Assembly (NCBI RefSeq): GCF_011300875.1
Contig: NZ_CP049862.1
Location: 3,286,001 to 3,350,000, forward strand
From: Sanguibacter sp. HDW7
GTDB taxonomy: Bacteria > Actinomycetota > Actinomycetes > Actinomycetales > Cellulomonadaceae
Direction of reading: 5' to 3'
DNA length: 64,000 nucleotides
Part shown: positions 34,943 through 44,345 of the stretch, in pieces
How positions within the stretch are numbered: position 1 is the first letter of the stretch
Layout of the letters: the number at the start of each line of letters is the position of its first letter
Notes under the pieces: generated by a model
The model's database searches: none
Told to the model about the DNA's origin: nothing
The model's input: only the letters and a program-made list of their open reading frames with translations
Position numbers and translations under genes: made by a program

Positions 34943-35566
34943 GTGACGCGCATCCTCGTCGTCGACAACTACGACTCGTTCGTCTACACGATCGTCGGCT
35001 ACCTCGACCAGCTCGGCGCTCGGACGACCGTCGTGCGCAACGACGCCGTCCAGGACGCTGCCACCTGGGACTATGACGGTGTGCTCGTCTCGCCCGGCCC
35101 GGGGACCCCCGCCGAGGCCGGCGCGAGCCTCGACGTCATCCGTACGTGCGCCGCGCGCGCCCTGCCGATGCTCGGCGTGTGCCTCGGTCACCAGGCGCTC
35201 GGCGAGGCCTTCGGCGCGACCGTCACGCATGCGCCCGAGCTCATGCACGGCCGCACGAGCCAGGTCGAGCACGAGGACCGGGGCGTGCTCGAGGGCCTCC
35301 CGCACCCGTTCACCGCGACGCGCTACCACTCGCTCGCGGTCATCCCCTCGACGGTTCCGAGCGAGCTCGAGGTCACCGCGCGCACTGCGAACGGCATCAT
35401 CATGGGGCTCCAGCACCGCGAGCTGCCCCTCCACGGCGTGCAGTTCCACCCCGAGTCCGTGCTCACCGAGGGCGGCCACCGGCTCTTCGCCAACTGGCTC
35501 GCGCTCACGGGGCTGGACGGGGCCGTCGAGCGCTCTGCCGGGCTCGCGCCGCTCGTGCGGCGCTGA
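34943..35566 (+). CDS. Anthranilate/aminodeoxychorismate synthase component II (class I glutamine amidotransferase)
   Basis: 207-residue glutaminase subunit that passes ammonia to anthranilate synthase (tryptophan) or aminodeoxychorismate synthase (folate). VSPGPGTP near residue 51, nucleophile Cys in MLGVCLGHQALGE near residue 79, and HPES near residue 172 complete the triad. Known in mycobacteria as TrpG (Rv0013) at the same location; because no component I gene is near, it may serve both pathways. GTG with AGGAG 6 bases upstream. Confidence 0.9.
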   Translation: MTRILVVDNYDSFVYTIVGYLDQLGARTTVVRNDAVQDAATWDYDGVLVSPGPGTPAEAGASLDVIRTCAARALPMLGVCLGHQALGEAFGATVTHAPELMHGRTSQVEHEDRGVLEGLPHPFTATRYHSLAVIPSTVPSELEVTARTANGIIMGLQHRELPLHGVQFHPESVLTEGGHRLFANWLALTGLDGAVERSAGLAPLVRR

Positions 35567-35601
35567 ACACCCGGAGAACCGAGCCCGACCTTCGCCCGCA
35601 G

Positions 35602-35643
35602 ACGCAGCGAGCCCCCGACCGCAAGGTCGGGGGCTCGCTGCGT
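35602..35643. terminator. Bidirectional terminator between pabA/trpG and pknB
   Basis: Perfect 19-bp stem (35602-35620 with 35625-35643) with a GCAA tetraloop, between converging genes. Confidence 0.9.
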
Positions 35644-35656
35644 ACTGAACCTTGGG

Positions 35657-37756
35657 TCAGCCCTGGTCGCCGCCGCCGTCGCCGTCGCCCTCGCCGTCAG
35701 CAGGCGGCTCGGTCGTCGGGTCGACGGTCGGCGGAGCCTGCGGCCCTGGGCCGGTCGACACGTAGATGACGACCTCGTCGCCCTCGTTGACGGGCGTGCC
35801 CGCCGTCGGGACGTCGAACACCGTGCCGGCAAGCTGCTTGTCGGACGGCTCGGTGAGGACCTTCGGCACGAGGTTGAGTGCCCGCAGCGCAGCCTCGGCG
35901 TCCGCCTGCGACATGCCGACGAGGTTCGTCGGGACGACGACGACCTCTGGGGCAGGCTCGCGCGCGATGATGATCTCGATGACCGTGCTGTGCTTGACCT
36001 GGCCGTTGGCCGGCACCTGACGCAGCACCGTGCCGGGCTTCGCGTCGGCCGACTCCTCGAAGTCGTAAGAGGCGCTCACGCGCGGGTTCGCGGCGAAGAA
36101 GTCCTCGACAGCCTTGCGCTTCTCCCCGGTGAAGTCGGGGACGTCCGTGTTGCCGTTCGAGATGAAGAGGACGATCTTGTCACCCTTCTTCGCGGTGGCG
36201 TCGGCCGCGGGCTCCGTCCGCGTCACGCGGTCGAGCTCGACCGTGCCGCTCGGCTCGGTGCGCGTCGTGTCGACCTCGAGGCCCGCGTCCTTGAGAGCCT
36301 GCGCGGCCCGCGTCTGGTCGAGGCCCGTGAGGTCGGGGACGTTCGTGGCGCTCGGCCCGGGGGAGAACCACACAGTCACCGAGGAACCCTCGGGGACGGA
36401 GGCGCCCTCGTCGGGGTCCGAGCGCAGCGCGGTGTCCTTCGGCTCTGTCGAGTCCTCGAGCTCCGGGACGAGCTTGAGGTTGAGCGCGGCGAGCTCGGCG
36501 CTCACCTCCGTCCGCGACTTGCCGACGATCGTCGGCACCGTCACGTTCTTGGTCTCGGGCTCCTTGTTGTTCTGGTTGAGGAGGAGGATGAGCACGATCG
36601 CGACGATCGCGACGATCGCGACGGCGACGAGAGACCAGATGAGCGTCCGACGACGGCCGTCGGGCTCGTGCTGGGCGATACCCTGCGGGGGCGTCGGTGC
36701 GGGCGTGGCCACCGCGGGGAACGGCGACGTGCCTGCACCCGTCGGGGCCCAGCCCGCCGTCGCCGGAATCGGCTGGACGGGCTGAGGCAGCGCCTGCGTG
36801 GCGGCCGTGCCGAACACCTGCGTCGCGGAGTCGTCGACCGAGGGCGTCGCCGCAGCGGCCGCAGCGACAGCCGCGATGCCCGCAGCCTCGACGTGACCAC
36901 CGTGCGCTGCGGCCTCGAGGTCCGCGCGGAACTCTGCGGCCGAGCCGTAGCGGTCCACGCGCGACTTCGCGAGCGACTTCAGGACGACGCGGTCGAGCGT
37001 CTCCGGGATGTCGTTCGCAAGGCTCGACGGGCGCGGAGGGGCCTCCTGGACGTGCTGGTAGGCGACCGCGACGGGGGAGTCGCCCTGGAACGGAGGACGG
37101 CCCGTGAGCAGCTCGAAGAGCAGGCAGCCCGCCGAGTAGAGGTCCGAGCGGGCATCGACAGACTCACCGCGCGCCTGCTCGGGCGAGAGGTACTGCGCGG
37201 TGCCGATGACCGCCTGGGTCTGTGTCATGGTCGCCGCGGAGTCCGCGACTGCGCGCGCGATGCCGAAGTCCATGACCTTGACCGCGCCCGTCGGCGTGAG
37301 CATGACGTTGGCGGGCTTGATGTCGCGGTGGACGATCCCGGCCTGGTGGCTGTACTCGAGCGCGGAGAGCACGCCCGAGGCGATCTCCACGGCCTCGTCG
37401 ATCGGCACGGCGTGCCCGGTGCGCAGGATGTCGCGGACCGTGTGGCCCTCGACGTACTCCATGACGATGAACGGGACGTGCCGCACGTTGCCGGACGGCT
37501 CCGAGTACGTCTCCTCGCCCGTGTCGTAGACCGCGACGATCGCCGGGTGGTTGAGAGCCGCGGCAGACTGCGCCTCACGACGGAACCGGGCCTGGAACGA
37601 CGGGTCGCGGGCAAGATCGGAGCGCAGGATCTTGATTGCGACCGTGCGGCCCAGGCGGGCGTCGTGCCCGATGTGCACCTCGGCCATGCCACCGCGGCCG
37701 ATGAGCTCGCCGACCTCGTAGCGTCCGGCAAGGATGCGGGGTGCCTCGTGATCCAC
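35657..37756 (-). CDS. pknB: Ser/Thr protein kinase PknB with PASTA domains
   Basis: 699-residue membrane kinase that senses muropeptides or lipid II outside and phosphorylates wall and division proteins inside. Kinase domain at about 12-275: Gly loop IGRGGMAEVH, Lys in VAIKIL, HRDIKPANV, DFG, and an activation loop with TMTQTQ and GTAQYLSPEQ. A Thr/Pro/Ala linker follows, then one membrane helix (LIWSLVAVAIVAIVAIVLIL) and four PASTA repeats, then an acidic Gly/Asp tail. GTG at 37756 shares one base with the pknA stop (TAGTG). Last gene of the fhaA operon. Confidence 0.97.
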   Translation of the reverse strand: MDHEAPRILAGRYEVGELIGRGGMAEVHIGHDARLGRTVAIKILRSDLARDPSFQARFRREAQSAAALNHPAIVAVYDTGEETYSEPSGNVRHVPFIVMEYVEGHTVRDILRTGHAVPIDEAVEIASGVLSALEYSHQAGIVHRDIKPANVMLTPTGAVKVMDFGIARAVADSAATMTQTQAVIGTAQYLSPEQARGESVDARSDLYSAGCLLFELLTGRPPFQGDSPVAVAYQHVQEAPPRPSSLANDIPETLDRVVLKSLAKSRVDRYGSAAEFRADLEAAAHGGHVEAAGIAAVAAAAAATPSVDDSATQVFGTAATQALPQPVQPIPATAGWAPTGAGTSPFPAVATPAPTPPQGIAQHEPDGRRRTLIWSLVAVAIVAIVAIVLILLLNQNNKEPETKNVTVPTIVGKSRTEVSAELAALNLKLVPELEDSTEPKDTALRSDPDEGASVPEGSSVTVWFSPGPSATNVPDLTGLDQTRAAQALKDAGLEVDTTRTEPSGTVELDRVTRTEPAADATAKKGDKIVLFISNGNTDVPDFTGEKRKAVEDFFAANPRVSASYDFEESADAKPGTVLRQVPANGQVKHSTVIEIIIAREPAPEVVVVPTNLVGMSQADAEAALRALNLVPKVLTEPSDKQLAGTVFDVPTAGTPVNEGDEVVIYVSTGPGPQAPPTVDPTTEPPADGEGDGDGGGDQG

Positions 37757-39531
37757 TAGTCGTCCTTTTTCGTCGGGGGGACCGCCCTGCGGCCCCGGGC
37801 CGCTCGCGCGGCCACAGCAATCTTGTCATCAGTTCGGAGGCTCGTGCCCGCGGGACCGCTGAGCGGGCCCGCCACGACGAGAAGTGCGGCGGCCGCAGGA
37901 CCCGCGGCACCCGAGAGGATCGACGCCACGACGATGATGACGACGAGGACGACGAGCCCCACGAGCGGCCAGGAGAGGCTGCCGAGCCGCAGCCCGGTCG
38001 TGCGGCGCGACGCGGCAGGCGGCGCCGGAACCGGCCGCGCCGACGTCGAGCGGCGGACCGAGGGCGACGTCGAGCCCGTCGGCGTCCACCGCGCACCGCC
38101 GAGTGGTCGCGGCACGCCCGACGTGCCGCCCGGCTCCCAGCCGAGGGTGACGGATGTCTCGGGCAGCGGCACCGGAGGGACCGGGCGGGCCGGACGCTCG
38201 GGGGAGACGGGTGGGGACGGCAGCGCCGGGACGGGCCGGGCCGCCACGGACGGGGCGGCGCCACCCTGACGGTCCGCGGCGTGGGTCGAGGGCACCGCGC
38301 CCGCCAGGGCGCGGCTGCTCGCGCCCCCTGCGTCCGGAAGCTCGATCGCGGTCCGCGGCGCAGGAGCCTCAGGCCGACGGTGGAGCATCGCGCGCGTCGC
38401 TGCCGACGCCGGCACGACGAGGGGCGCCGCTGCCCGTGCCGCGGTGCCGTCGGCGACGTCGGGCACGACCGGGGCCGGACCCGACGGACGCGCGTGCAGC
38501 TCGCGACGCGTGCGCGGCGCGAACGACGGCGGCATGACGCCGCCCGGCACCGGCGCGGACACGGGCGGGGCGGACGCGGGCACGCCCGACGACGCCGACG
38601 AGGGCGAGACCGTCGACGTTGCCGACCCGCTCGACGCGCCCGACGGCGCGGCACTGCCCGAGACCCCGTGCCGTGCGACGCGCTCGGTGAGGTGCCCCAA
38701 CGGGTCGAGCTCCGCGAGGCGCCCGAGCTCGTCGAGGCGCAGCGCGAGCGCCGCCGCCGACCGCGGGCGCTTCTCCGGGTCCTTCTCGAGCATCTGCATG
38801 ACGAGCGTGCCCAGACCCTTGTGGACCGTCGCCGGCAGCGGTGGGACCGCCTCGTTGACGTGCGCGACAGCGATGTCGACCGCCGTCGCACCCGTGAAGG
38901 GTCGGTGCCCCACGAGCGACTCGTACGCGACGATGCCGAGCGCATAGATGTCCGACGCGCCCGTCGCCGCGCGGCCGATCGCCTGCTCGGGAGAGAGGTA
39001 CTGCGCGGTGCCCATGACCATGCCCGCGGCCGTCATCGGCACCTGGTTGGCGCCGAGCGAGACGCCGAAGTCCGTGATCTTCACCGTGACACCGTGCTCG
39101 AGCAGGATGTTGCCCGGCTTGACGTCACGGTGGACGACACCGCCGACGTGCGCGGCGTGCAGACCGCGCGCGGCCTGCGACAGGATCGGCAGCAGTCGTC
39201 GCAGGGGGAGCACAGGCTCACGCTCGAGGAGGTCGCTCATGGGCTCGCCCACGACGAGCTCGAGGATGAGATAGCCCGAGCCGTCCTGCTCCCCGTAGTC
39301 GAAGAGCTGCGCGATGTTCTCGTGGCTGAGGCCCGCCGCGTTGCGCGCCTCGGTGCGCAGGCGCTCGAGGAAGTCCTCGTTGCCCGCGTACTCCTCCTTG
39401 AGGACCTTCGCCGCGACGTCGCGCGCGAGGGACTGGTCGTGCGCGACCCAGACCTCACCCATGCCGCCGACCGCGATCTGCCGCACGAGCCGGTACCTGT
39501 TCCCGAGGACGAGCCCCGCCTTCGGCCTCAT
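37756..39531 (-). CDS. pknA: Ser/Thr protein kinase (PknA-type)
   Basis: 591 residues. Kinase domain at about 8-275: IAVGGMGEVW, VAAKVLKEE, VVHRDVKPGNILL, ITDFGVS and GTAQYLSPEQ. The following 240 residues are Pro/Ala/Ser-rich; one membrane helix (PLVGLVVLVVIIVVASILSG) lies close to the C-terminus and only about 45 residues, basic, follow it. No PASTA repeats. The ATG at 39531 overlaps the pbpA stop (ATGA). The operon position equals Rv0015c. It probably acts with PknB on division and polar growth substrates. Confidence 0.94.
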   Translation of the reverse strand: MRPKAGLVLGNRYRLVRQIAVGGMGEVWVAHDQSLARDVAAKVLKEEYAGNEDFLERLRTEARNAAGLSHENIAQLFDYGEQDGSGYLILELVVGEPMSDLLEREPVLPLRRLLPILSQAARGLHAAHVGGVVHRDVKPGNILLEHGVTVKITDFGVSLGANQVPMTAAGMVMGTAQYLSPEQAIGRAATGASDIYALGIVAYESLVGHRPFTGATAVDIAVAHVNEAVPPLPATVHKGLGTLVMQMLEKDPEKRPRSAAALALRLDELGRLAELDPLGHLTERVARHGVSGSAAPSGASSGSATSTVSPSSASSGVPASAPPVSAPVPGGVMPPSFAPRTRRELHARPSGPAPVVPDVADGTAARAAAPLVVPASAATRAMLHRRPEAPAPRTAIELPDAGGASSRALAGAVPSTHAADRQGGAAPSVAARPVPALPSPPVSPERPARPVPPVPLPETSVTLGWEPGGTSGVPRPLGGARWTPTGSTSPSVRRSTSARPVPAPPAASRRTTGLRLGSLSWPLVGLVVLVVIIVVASILSGAAGPAAAALLVVAGPLSGPAGTSLRTDDKIAVAARAARGRRAVPPTKKDD

Positions 39532-40976
39532 CGCAGCCCCGCCTCGAGCACCTTGCGCGCGATCGGCGCCGCGACGGCACCGCCCGTCGCCTCGGAGCCC
39601 ATCGAGCCGCCGTTCTCCACGACGACCGCCACCGCGATCTTCGGCGCGTCCACGGGCGCGAAGCCGATGAACCACGCGTGCGGCGCGGCCTCCTTGGTCG
39701 TCTGTGCTGTGCCCGTCTTGCCCGCGACCTTGACGCCCGGGATGCGAGCGGCGGTGCCCGAGCCCGAGTCGACGACGCCGACCATCATCTCCGTGAGGGC
39801 GCGCGCCGTCGACGCCGACACGGCACGCCCCGCGCTCGTCGGGTCCGTGCTCGAGACGATGTCGAGGTTCGCGTCCCGCACGCGCTCGACGAGGTAGGGC
39901 TCGAGACGGTCGCCGCCGTTCGCGACAGCCTGGGCGACCGACGCCATCTGCAACGGCGTCGCCGCGATGTCCATCTGGCCGATCGAGCTGAGCGCCAGCT
40001 CCGGCGCAGAGAGCTCGCTGGGGAAGTTCGACGCCGAGACCGGGATCGGCACCGACGAGCGTTCGTTGAAGCCGAAGGCCTCTGCGGTCCGGCGGAGCTG
40101 GTCCTGGCCCACGTCGAGGCCGAGCTGCGCGAACGCGGTGTTGCAGGAGATCCGCAGGGCGTCGGCGAGCGACTGCTCGCCGCTGGGCGAGCAGCGCGAA
40201 CCGCCGAAGTTCTGCAGGACCGACGACGACTGCGGCAGCTTGAACGTGTCCGGCGCGGGGATGACGGTGTCCGCCGTGAACTGCCCCGACTCGAGTGCTG
40301 CTGCCGCCGTGAGGATCTTGAACGTCGAACCCGGGGGGTAGATCGTCGACGTCGCGCGGTTGCGCAGCGGGTGCGTGTCGTCGGCGAGGAGCTCCTGGTA
40401 CGCCTCGTTGACCTTCGACGAGCTGTGCTTCGCGAGCACCGCCGGGTCGTACGTCGGCGTCGAGACCATCGCGAGGATCGCCCCCGTCTCGACGTCGAGC
40501 GCGACGACAGCCCCGCGCTGCGAGCCGAGCGCCTTCGTCGCAACCTCCTGGAGGGTGCGCGACAACGTGAGCTCGACCGACCCGCCGCGCTGCTGGTGAC
40601 CCGTGATGAGGTCCTGCATGCGGCGCAGGAAGAAGGAGTCGGCGGTGCCGTTGAGCACCTCGTTCTCCGCACGCTCGATCCCGTCCCGCCCGAAGACGAT
40701 CGAGAAGTAGCCCGTGACGTGGGAGAACAGCCGCCCGTCCGTGTAGGTCCGCTGGTAGCCGAACGCGTCGTCCGACGGCACCGACGAGACGACCGCCTTG
40801 CCGTCGACGATGATCGGGCCGCGCGAGACACCGAACTCGCGGTAGATCGAGCGCACGTTGCGGCCGTCGGCGTTGAGCGCCGGAGCCTCGCGCACCTGGA
40901 TGTTCGTCGCCGCGACCATGAGCGCGAGCAGGAGGACGATCGCGACGGTCGAGACGCGGCGGATCGCGGCGTTCAC
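39528..40976 (-). CDS. pbpA: Penicillin-binding protein 2-type transpeptidase PbpA
   Basis: 482 residues, N-terminal membrane helix (VSTVAIVLLLALMVAATNI) then an outside transpeptidase domain. SxxK motif STFK (PPGSTFKILTAAAALESG) near residue 222, SxN in SCNTAF near 281, KTGTAQ near 420. This is the class B PBP of the rodA-pbpA pair that cross-links new peptidoglycan during division or septum formation in mycobacteria. GTG start overlaps the rodA stop (GTGA). Confidence 0.95.
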   Translation of the reverse strand: MNAAIRRVSTVAIVLLLALMVAATNIQVREAPALNADGRNVRSIYREFGVSRGPIIVDGKAVVSSVPSDDAFGYQRTYTDGRLFSHVTGYFSIVFGRDGIERAENEVLNGTADSFFLRRMQDLITGHQQRGGSVELTLSRTLQEVATKALGSQRGAVVALDVETGAILAMVSTPTYDPAVLAKHSSSKVNEAYQELLADDTHPLRNRATSTIYPPGSTFKILTAAAALESGQFTADTVIPAPDTFKLPQSSSVLQNFGGSRCSPSGEQSLADALRISCNTAFAQLGLDVGQDQLRRTAEAFGFNERSSVPIPVSASNFPSELSAPELALSSIGQMDIAATPLQMASVAQAVANGGDRLEPYLVERVRDANLDIVSSTDPTSAGRAVSASTARALTEMMVGVVDSGSGTAARIPGVKVAGKTGTAQTTKEAAPHAWFIGFAPVDAPKIAVAVVVENGGSMGSEATGGAVAAPIARKVLEAGLR

Positions 40977-42448
40977 CGGATCACCTCCGTAGCCTGCGTG
41001 TCCGCGTCCGGCTCCGGGTAGGGGACCGCGTCGTCGGGCTCGTCGTCGATCTCCTCGGGCGTCGCCGCCGCGTCGTGGATGACGGGCGCGGCTCCGCCGC
41101 GCACAGGCAGCGGCGCGGGCCGCCGCGCCGCGTCCGAGATCCGCAGGAGGATCGCGACGATGATCCAGTTCGCGAGCAGCGACGACCCGCCGTACGCGAG
41201 GAACGGCGTCGTGAGGCCCGTGAGCGGGATGACGCGCGTGATGCCGCCGACGACGACGAACACCTGCCACGCGACGACGAACGCGAGGCCCGACGCCAGC
41301 AGCTTGCCGAAGCCGTCGCGCACACCGATCGCCGTGCGGAACCCACGCTGGACGAGGACGACGTAGAGCATGAGGATCGCGAGCAGGCCCGTGAGGCCGA
41401 GCTCCTCGCCGAGCGCCGCGATGATGAAGTCCGACTCCGCGAACGTCACGAGGTTCGGGTGGCCCTGGCCCCAACCCGTGCCGAGCATGCCGCCCGACGC
41501 GAGACCGAACAACCCCTGGACGAGCTGGTAGGAGCCGCCCGGCGCGCGGTCGTAGATCGTCGGGTCCATCGGGTTGAGCCACACGTCGAAACGCGCTGCG
41601 ACGTGCCCGAACGTCTTCGCGGCGAGCGCCGCACCGCCCGCGAAGAGCACCATGCCGATCGCGATCCACGAGATGCGCTCCGTCGCGACGTAGAGCATCG
41701 CGATGAAGAGCCCGAAGATGAGCAACGACGTGCCGAGGTCCCGCTGCAGCACGAGGATCGCGAGGCTCACCGCCCACACGACGATGAGCGGCCCGAGGTC
41801 CCGGGCGCGGGGGAGCTGGACGCCGAGCACGCGCGGGCCGGCGAGCGCGAGCGTGTCACGGTTCGTCACGAGGTACCCCGCGAAGAAGATCGCGAGCGCG
41901 ATCTTCGCGAGCTCTGCCGGCTGCAGCGAGAAGCCCGCGACCGAGATCCAGATGCGGGCACCGTAGTTCGCGACACCCAGGCCTGGGACGAACGGCAGGA
42001 CGATGAGGCCGAGCGCGAGGATCATCGCGAGGTACGCGCGCCTGCGCAGCACCCGGTGGTCGCGCAGGAGGACGAGGACCGCGGCCGCGGCGATGACACC
42101 CACCGCCGTGATCCCCAGCTGCTTGCCCGCGAGCTCCGACGTACGCCCCGCCTCCTGCGCGGCGAGGTCGAGCCGGTGGATCATCGCGAGCCCGATGCCG
42201 TTGAGCGCGACCGCGACCGGCAGGATCACCTGGTCCGCGAACGGCGCCACACGGCGCACGAGCAGGTGCAGGACCGTCGCGAGCACGACGAGACCCGCCG
42301 TGCTGAGGTAGAAGTCCGCAGGGAGGGTGTCGTGGACCGCGAGCTCGACCTGGGCGAACGCGCCCATGCCGAGGACGATCGCGCCGACGAGGAGCCCCAG
42401 CTCCCGCGCGCGACCCGTCCTCGTCGTCCCGGGCTCGACGGTGGCCAT
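40973..42448 (-). CDS. rodA: FtsW/RodA/SpoVE family peptidoglycan glycosyltransferase
   Basis: SEDS-family polymerase, 491 residues, with about ten to twelve membrane helices. Characteristic pieces: FSLQPAELAKIALAIFFAGY, LQRDLGTSLLIFGLF (with the Asp of the SEDS active site), GGSYQLVQGLFGLASGGMLG and TGLTTPFLAYGGSSLLANW. It works with the adjacent transpeptidase PbpA. The C-terminal 50 residues are Pro/Asp-rich and cytoplasmic. ATG at 42448 (GTG at 42451 also possible); no strong ribosome binding site; pstP ends 22 bases upstream. Confidence 0.95.
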   Translation of the reverse strand: MATVEPGTTRTGRARELGLLVGAIVLGMGAFAQVELAVHDTLPADFYLSTAGLVVLATVLHLLVRRVAPFADQVILPVAVALNGIGLAMIHRLDLAAQEAGRTSELAGKQLGITAVGVIAAAAVLVLLRDHRVLRRRAYLAMILALGLIVLPFVPGLGVANYGARIWISVAGFSLQPAELAKIALAIFFAGYLVTNRDTLALAGPRVLGVQLPRARDLGPLIVVWAVSLAILVLQRDLGTSLLIFGLFIAMLYVATERISWIAIGMVLFAGGAALAAKTFGHVAARFDVWLNPMDPTIYDRAPGGSYQLVQGLFGLASGGMLGTGWGQGHPNLVTFAESDFIIAALGEELGLTGLLAILMLYVVLVQRGFRTAIGVRDGFGKLLASGLAFVVAWQVFVVVGGITRVIPLTGLTTPFLAYGGSSLLANWIIVAILLRISDAARRPAPLPVRGGAAPVIHDAAATPEEIDDEPDDAVPYPEPDADTQATEVIR

Positions 42449-42470
42449 CACACCGTCCCGGTGACCCGCG

Positions 42471-43838
42471 TCATGGGGTGGCCCCGCCGTCGGTCGTCGG
42501 GGCAGGCTCGACCGGCGCCGTCGGGTCGAGGGTCGGGGTGACGGACGGGGTCTCCGTCGGCGTCGGGCTCGCGGCCTCGACAGCGAGCGACAGCGCGTGC
42601 GTGCGTGCCGCGACGTAGGAGGGCTGGTGGATCGTCGCGCGCAGACGGTCCGCCTTGAACGGGTCGAGGTCCTCGACGCGCGTCTCCGTCGTGAGGAGCA
42701 CGTGCGAGAGCGACACCGGCCCGACACTCTGCGGGATGCCGCGGAAGATCGCGACGTGGCCGTCGTCGACCCCCAGGTAGTACTGCGTCTGCGTCCACGC
42801 GTACGCGCCCCAGCCGCCTCCGCCGAGGACGAGGAGCGCGACGAGCGACCACACGATCCGGGCGACCGTCCGGCGACGCCGCCGAGGGAGCGCCGACGCG
42901 TTGGCCTCGACATCGACCTCGACGTCCTCCGCGGCTGCTTCCTCGGACTCAGGATCAGCCTCGGGCGAGGTCGCCGCCGCAGCGAGCGCCGCGGCCTTCG
43001 CCGCCGGGCTCTCGGCCGCGGCGGACGGGACGTCGCGCTCGACGGCCGCCGCGCCGGCGACCTCGATCGACGACGTCGGCTCGACGCCCTCCGGCAGAGC
43101 GTCCGGATCGAGGACGTCCGCGACGATGCACGTGATGTTGTCCGGGCCGCCCGCGCGCAGCGCGAGCTGGACGAGCCGCTCCGTGCACAGGCCCGGGTCG
43201 TCGATCTCCGCGAGCGTCGTGCGCATCGTGTCGTGCGAGACGTACCCCGACAGGCCGTCCGAGCACAGCAGCCAGCGGTCGCCCGGCCGGCCCTCGCGGA
43301 CCGAGAGGTCGGGACGCAGGCCGAGACCGAAGTCGCACAGGACGCGCATGACGACCGAGCGCTGCGGGTGGACCTCCGCCTCCTCCGGCGTGATCTTGCC
43401 CGTGTCGACGAGGTGCTGGACGAACGTGTGGTCCGTCGTCACCTGCGTGAGCTCACCCTCACGCAGCAGATACGCGCGGGAGTCGCCCATGTGCGCCATC
43501 GCGAGCATCGAGCCCGCGCGCAGCAGCGCCGTCACCGTCGTGCCCATGCCCGAGAGCTCCGGCTCCGCCGTCGACCTCGCGACGAGCGCCTCCTGGGCCT
43601 CGTCGACCGCTCGCTCGAGCTCCGCGACAGCGTCGTCCGCGCCGAACGAGTCGTCGTTGAGCGGAGCGAACGTCGCGACGGCGATCGAGGACGCGACGTC
43701 ACCGCCCGCATGCCCTCCCATGCCGTCCGCGACGACGAGAAGGTTGGGACCGGCGAAACCCGAGTCCTGGTTGTTCGATCGCACGAGCCCGACGTCGGAA
43801 CGAAGGGCATAGCGCAACGCGATGGGCACGGGGGTCAC
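42471..43838 (-). CDS. pstP: PP2C-type Ser/Thr protein phosphatase PstP
   Basis: Reverses phosphorylation by PknA/PknB. 455 residues: PP2C domain at about 1-240 with metal-binding Asp residues (LVVADGMGGHAGGDV, MAHMGDSRAYLL, LLCSDGLSGYV, AGGPDNITCIV), an Ala/Glu-rich linker, a membrane helix (VWSLVALLVLGGGGWGAYAW) and an outer region of about 120 residues that ends in Pro/Thr-rich sequence. GTG at 43838 overlaps the fhaB stop (GTGA). Confidence 0.95.
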   Translation of the reverse strand: MTPVPIALRYALRSDVGLVRSNNQDSGFAGPNLLVVADGMGGHAGGDVASSIAVATFAPLNDDSFGADDAVAELERAVDEAQEALVARSTAEPELSGMGTTVTALLRAGSMLAMAHMGDSRAYLLREGELTQVTTDHTFVQHLVDTGKITPEEAEVHPQRSVVMRVLCDFGLGLRPDLSVREGRPGDRWLLCSDGLSGYVSHDTMRTTLAEIDDPGLCTERLVQLALRAGGPDNITCIVADVLDPDALPEGVEPTSSIEVAGAAAVERDVPSAAAESPAAKAAALAAAATSPEADPESEEAAAEDVEVDVEANASALPRRRRRTVARIVWSLVALLVLGGGGWGAYAWTQTQYYLGVDDGHVAIFRGIPQSVGPVSLSHVLLTTETRVEDLDPFKADRLRATIHQPSYVAARTHALSLAVEAASPTPTETPSVTPTLDPTAPVEPAPTTDGGATP

Positions 43839-44335
43839 CTCTGCAGCTCGAGGACGCTCTGACCGATGCGCACGGGGGTCCCGACCGGTAGGACGAGCGG
43901 CTCGACGAGACGCTCGGTGCCGACGAACGTGCCGTTCGTCGACCCGAGGTCCTCGACGACCCAGCGGTCGCCCTGCGGAAAGATCCGTGCGTGGCGCGAG
44001 GAGGCGTAGTCGTCGTCGAGGACGAGCGTGCACGCCGCCGCGCGGCCGATGAGGATGGCCGACTCACCCAGGGGGATCGTCGTGCCGGTGAGGTTGCCGT
44101 CCGTGACGACGAGGCGCGTCGGGCGCGCCTCCGCCGCACGGGCGCGCGGCTCAGACGTCTCCGCGGGACGCGGCGCCGAGGCGGCGCGCGAGCGTCGGGC
44201 ACCGGGCGCGGTCGCGCGCGTCGAGACCTTCGTGCCGTAGATGTCGCGCCGCAGCACGCCGATGGCGACGAGGACGAACAGCCACAGCGCGGCGAGGTAG
44301 CCCAGCCGGAGCAGGGTGATCGTCAGCTCGCTCAT
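43835..44335 (-). CDS. fhaB: FHA domain protein FhaB (FipA-type)
   Basis: 166 residues: N-terminal membrane helix (LLRLGYLAALWLFVLVAIGVL), Arg/Ala-rich linker, and a C-terminal FHA domain that binds phosphothreonine (IGRAAACTLVLDD, SSRHARIF, DLGSTNGTFVG). In mycobacteria FipA links FtsZ and FtsQ. ATG at 44335 with no evident ribosome binding site, 10 bases after the fhaA stop. Confidence 0.92.
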   Translation of the reverse strand: MSELTITLLRLGYLAALWLFVLVAIGVLRRDIYGTKVSTRATAPGARRSRAASAPRPAETSEPRARAAEARPTRLVVTDGNLTGTTIPLGESAILIGRAAACTLVLDDDYASSRHARIFPQGDRWVVEDLGSTNGTFVGTERLVEPLVLPVGTPVRIGQSVLELQR

Positions 44336-44345
44336 GGGGTTGCGG

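Noticed and set aside
36114-36785. A plus-strand frame opposite pknB
   Set aside because: The minus strand encodes PASTA repeats and a membrane helix without interruption.
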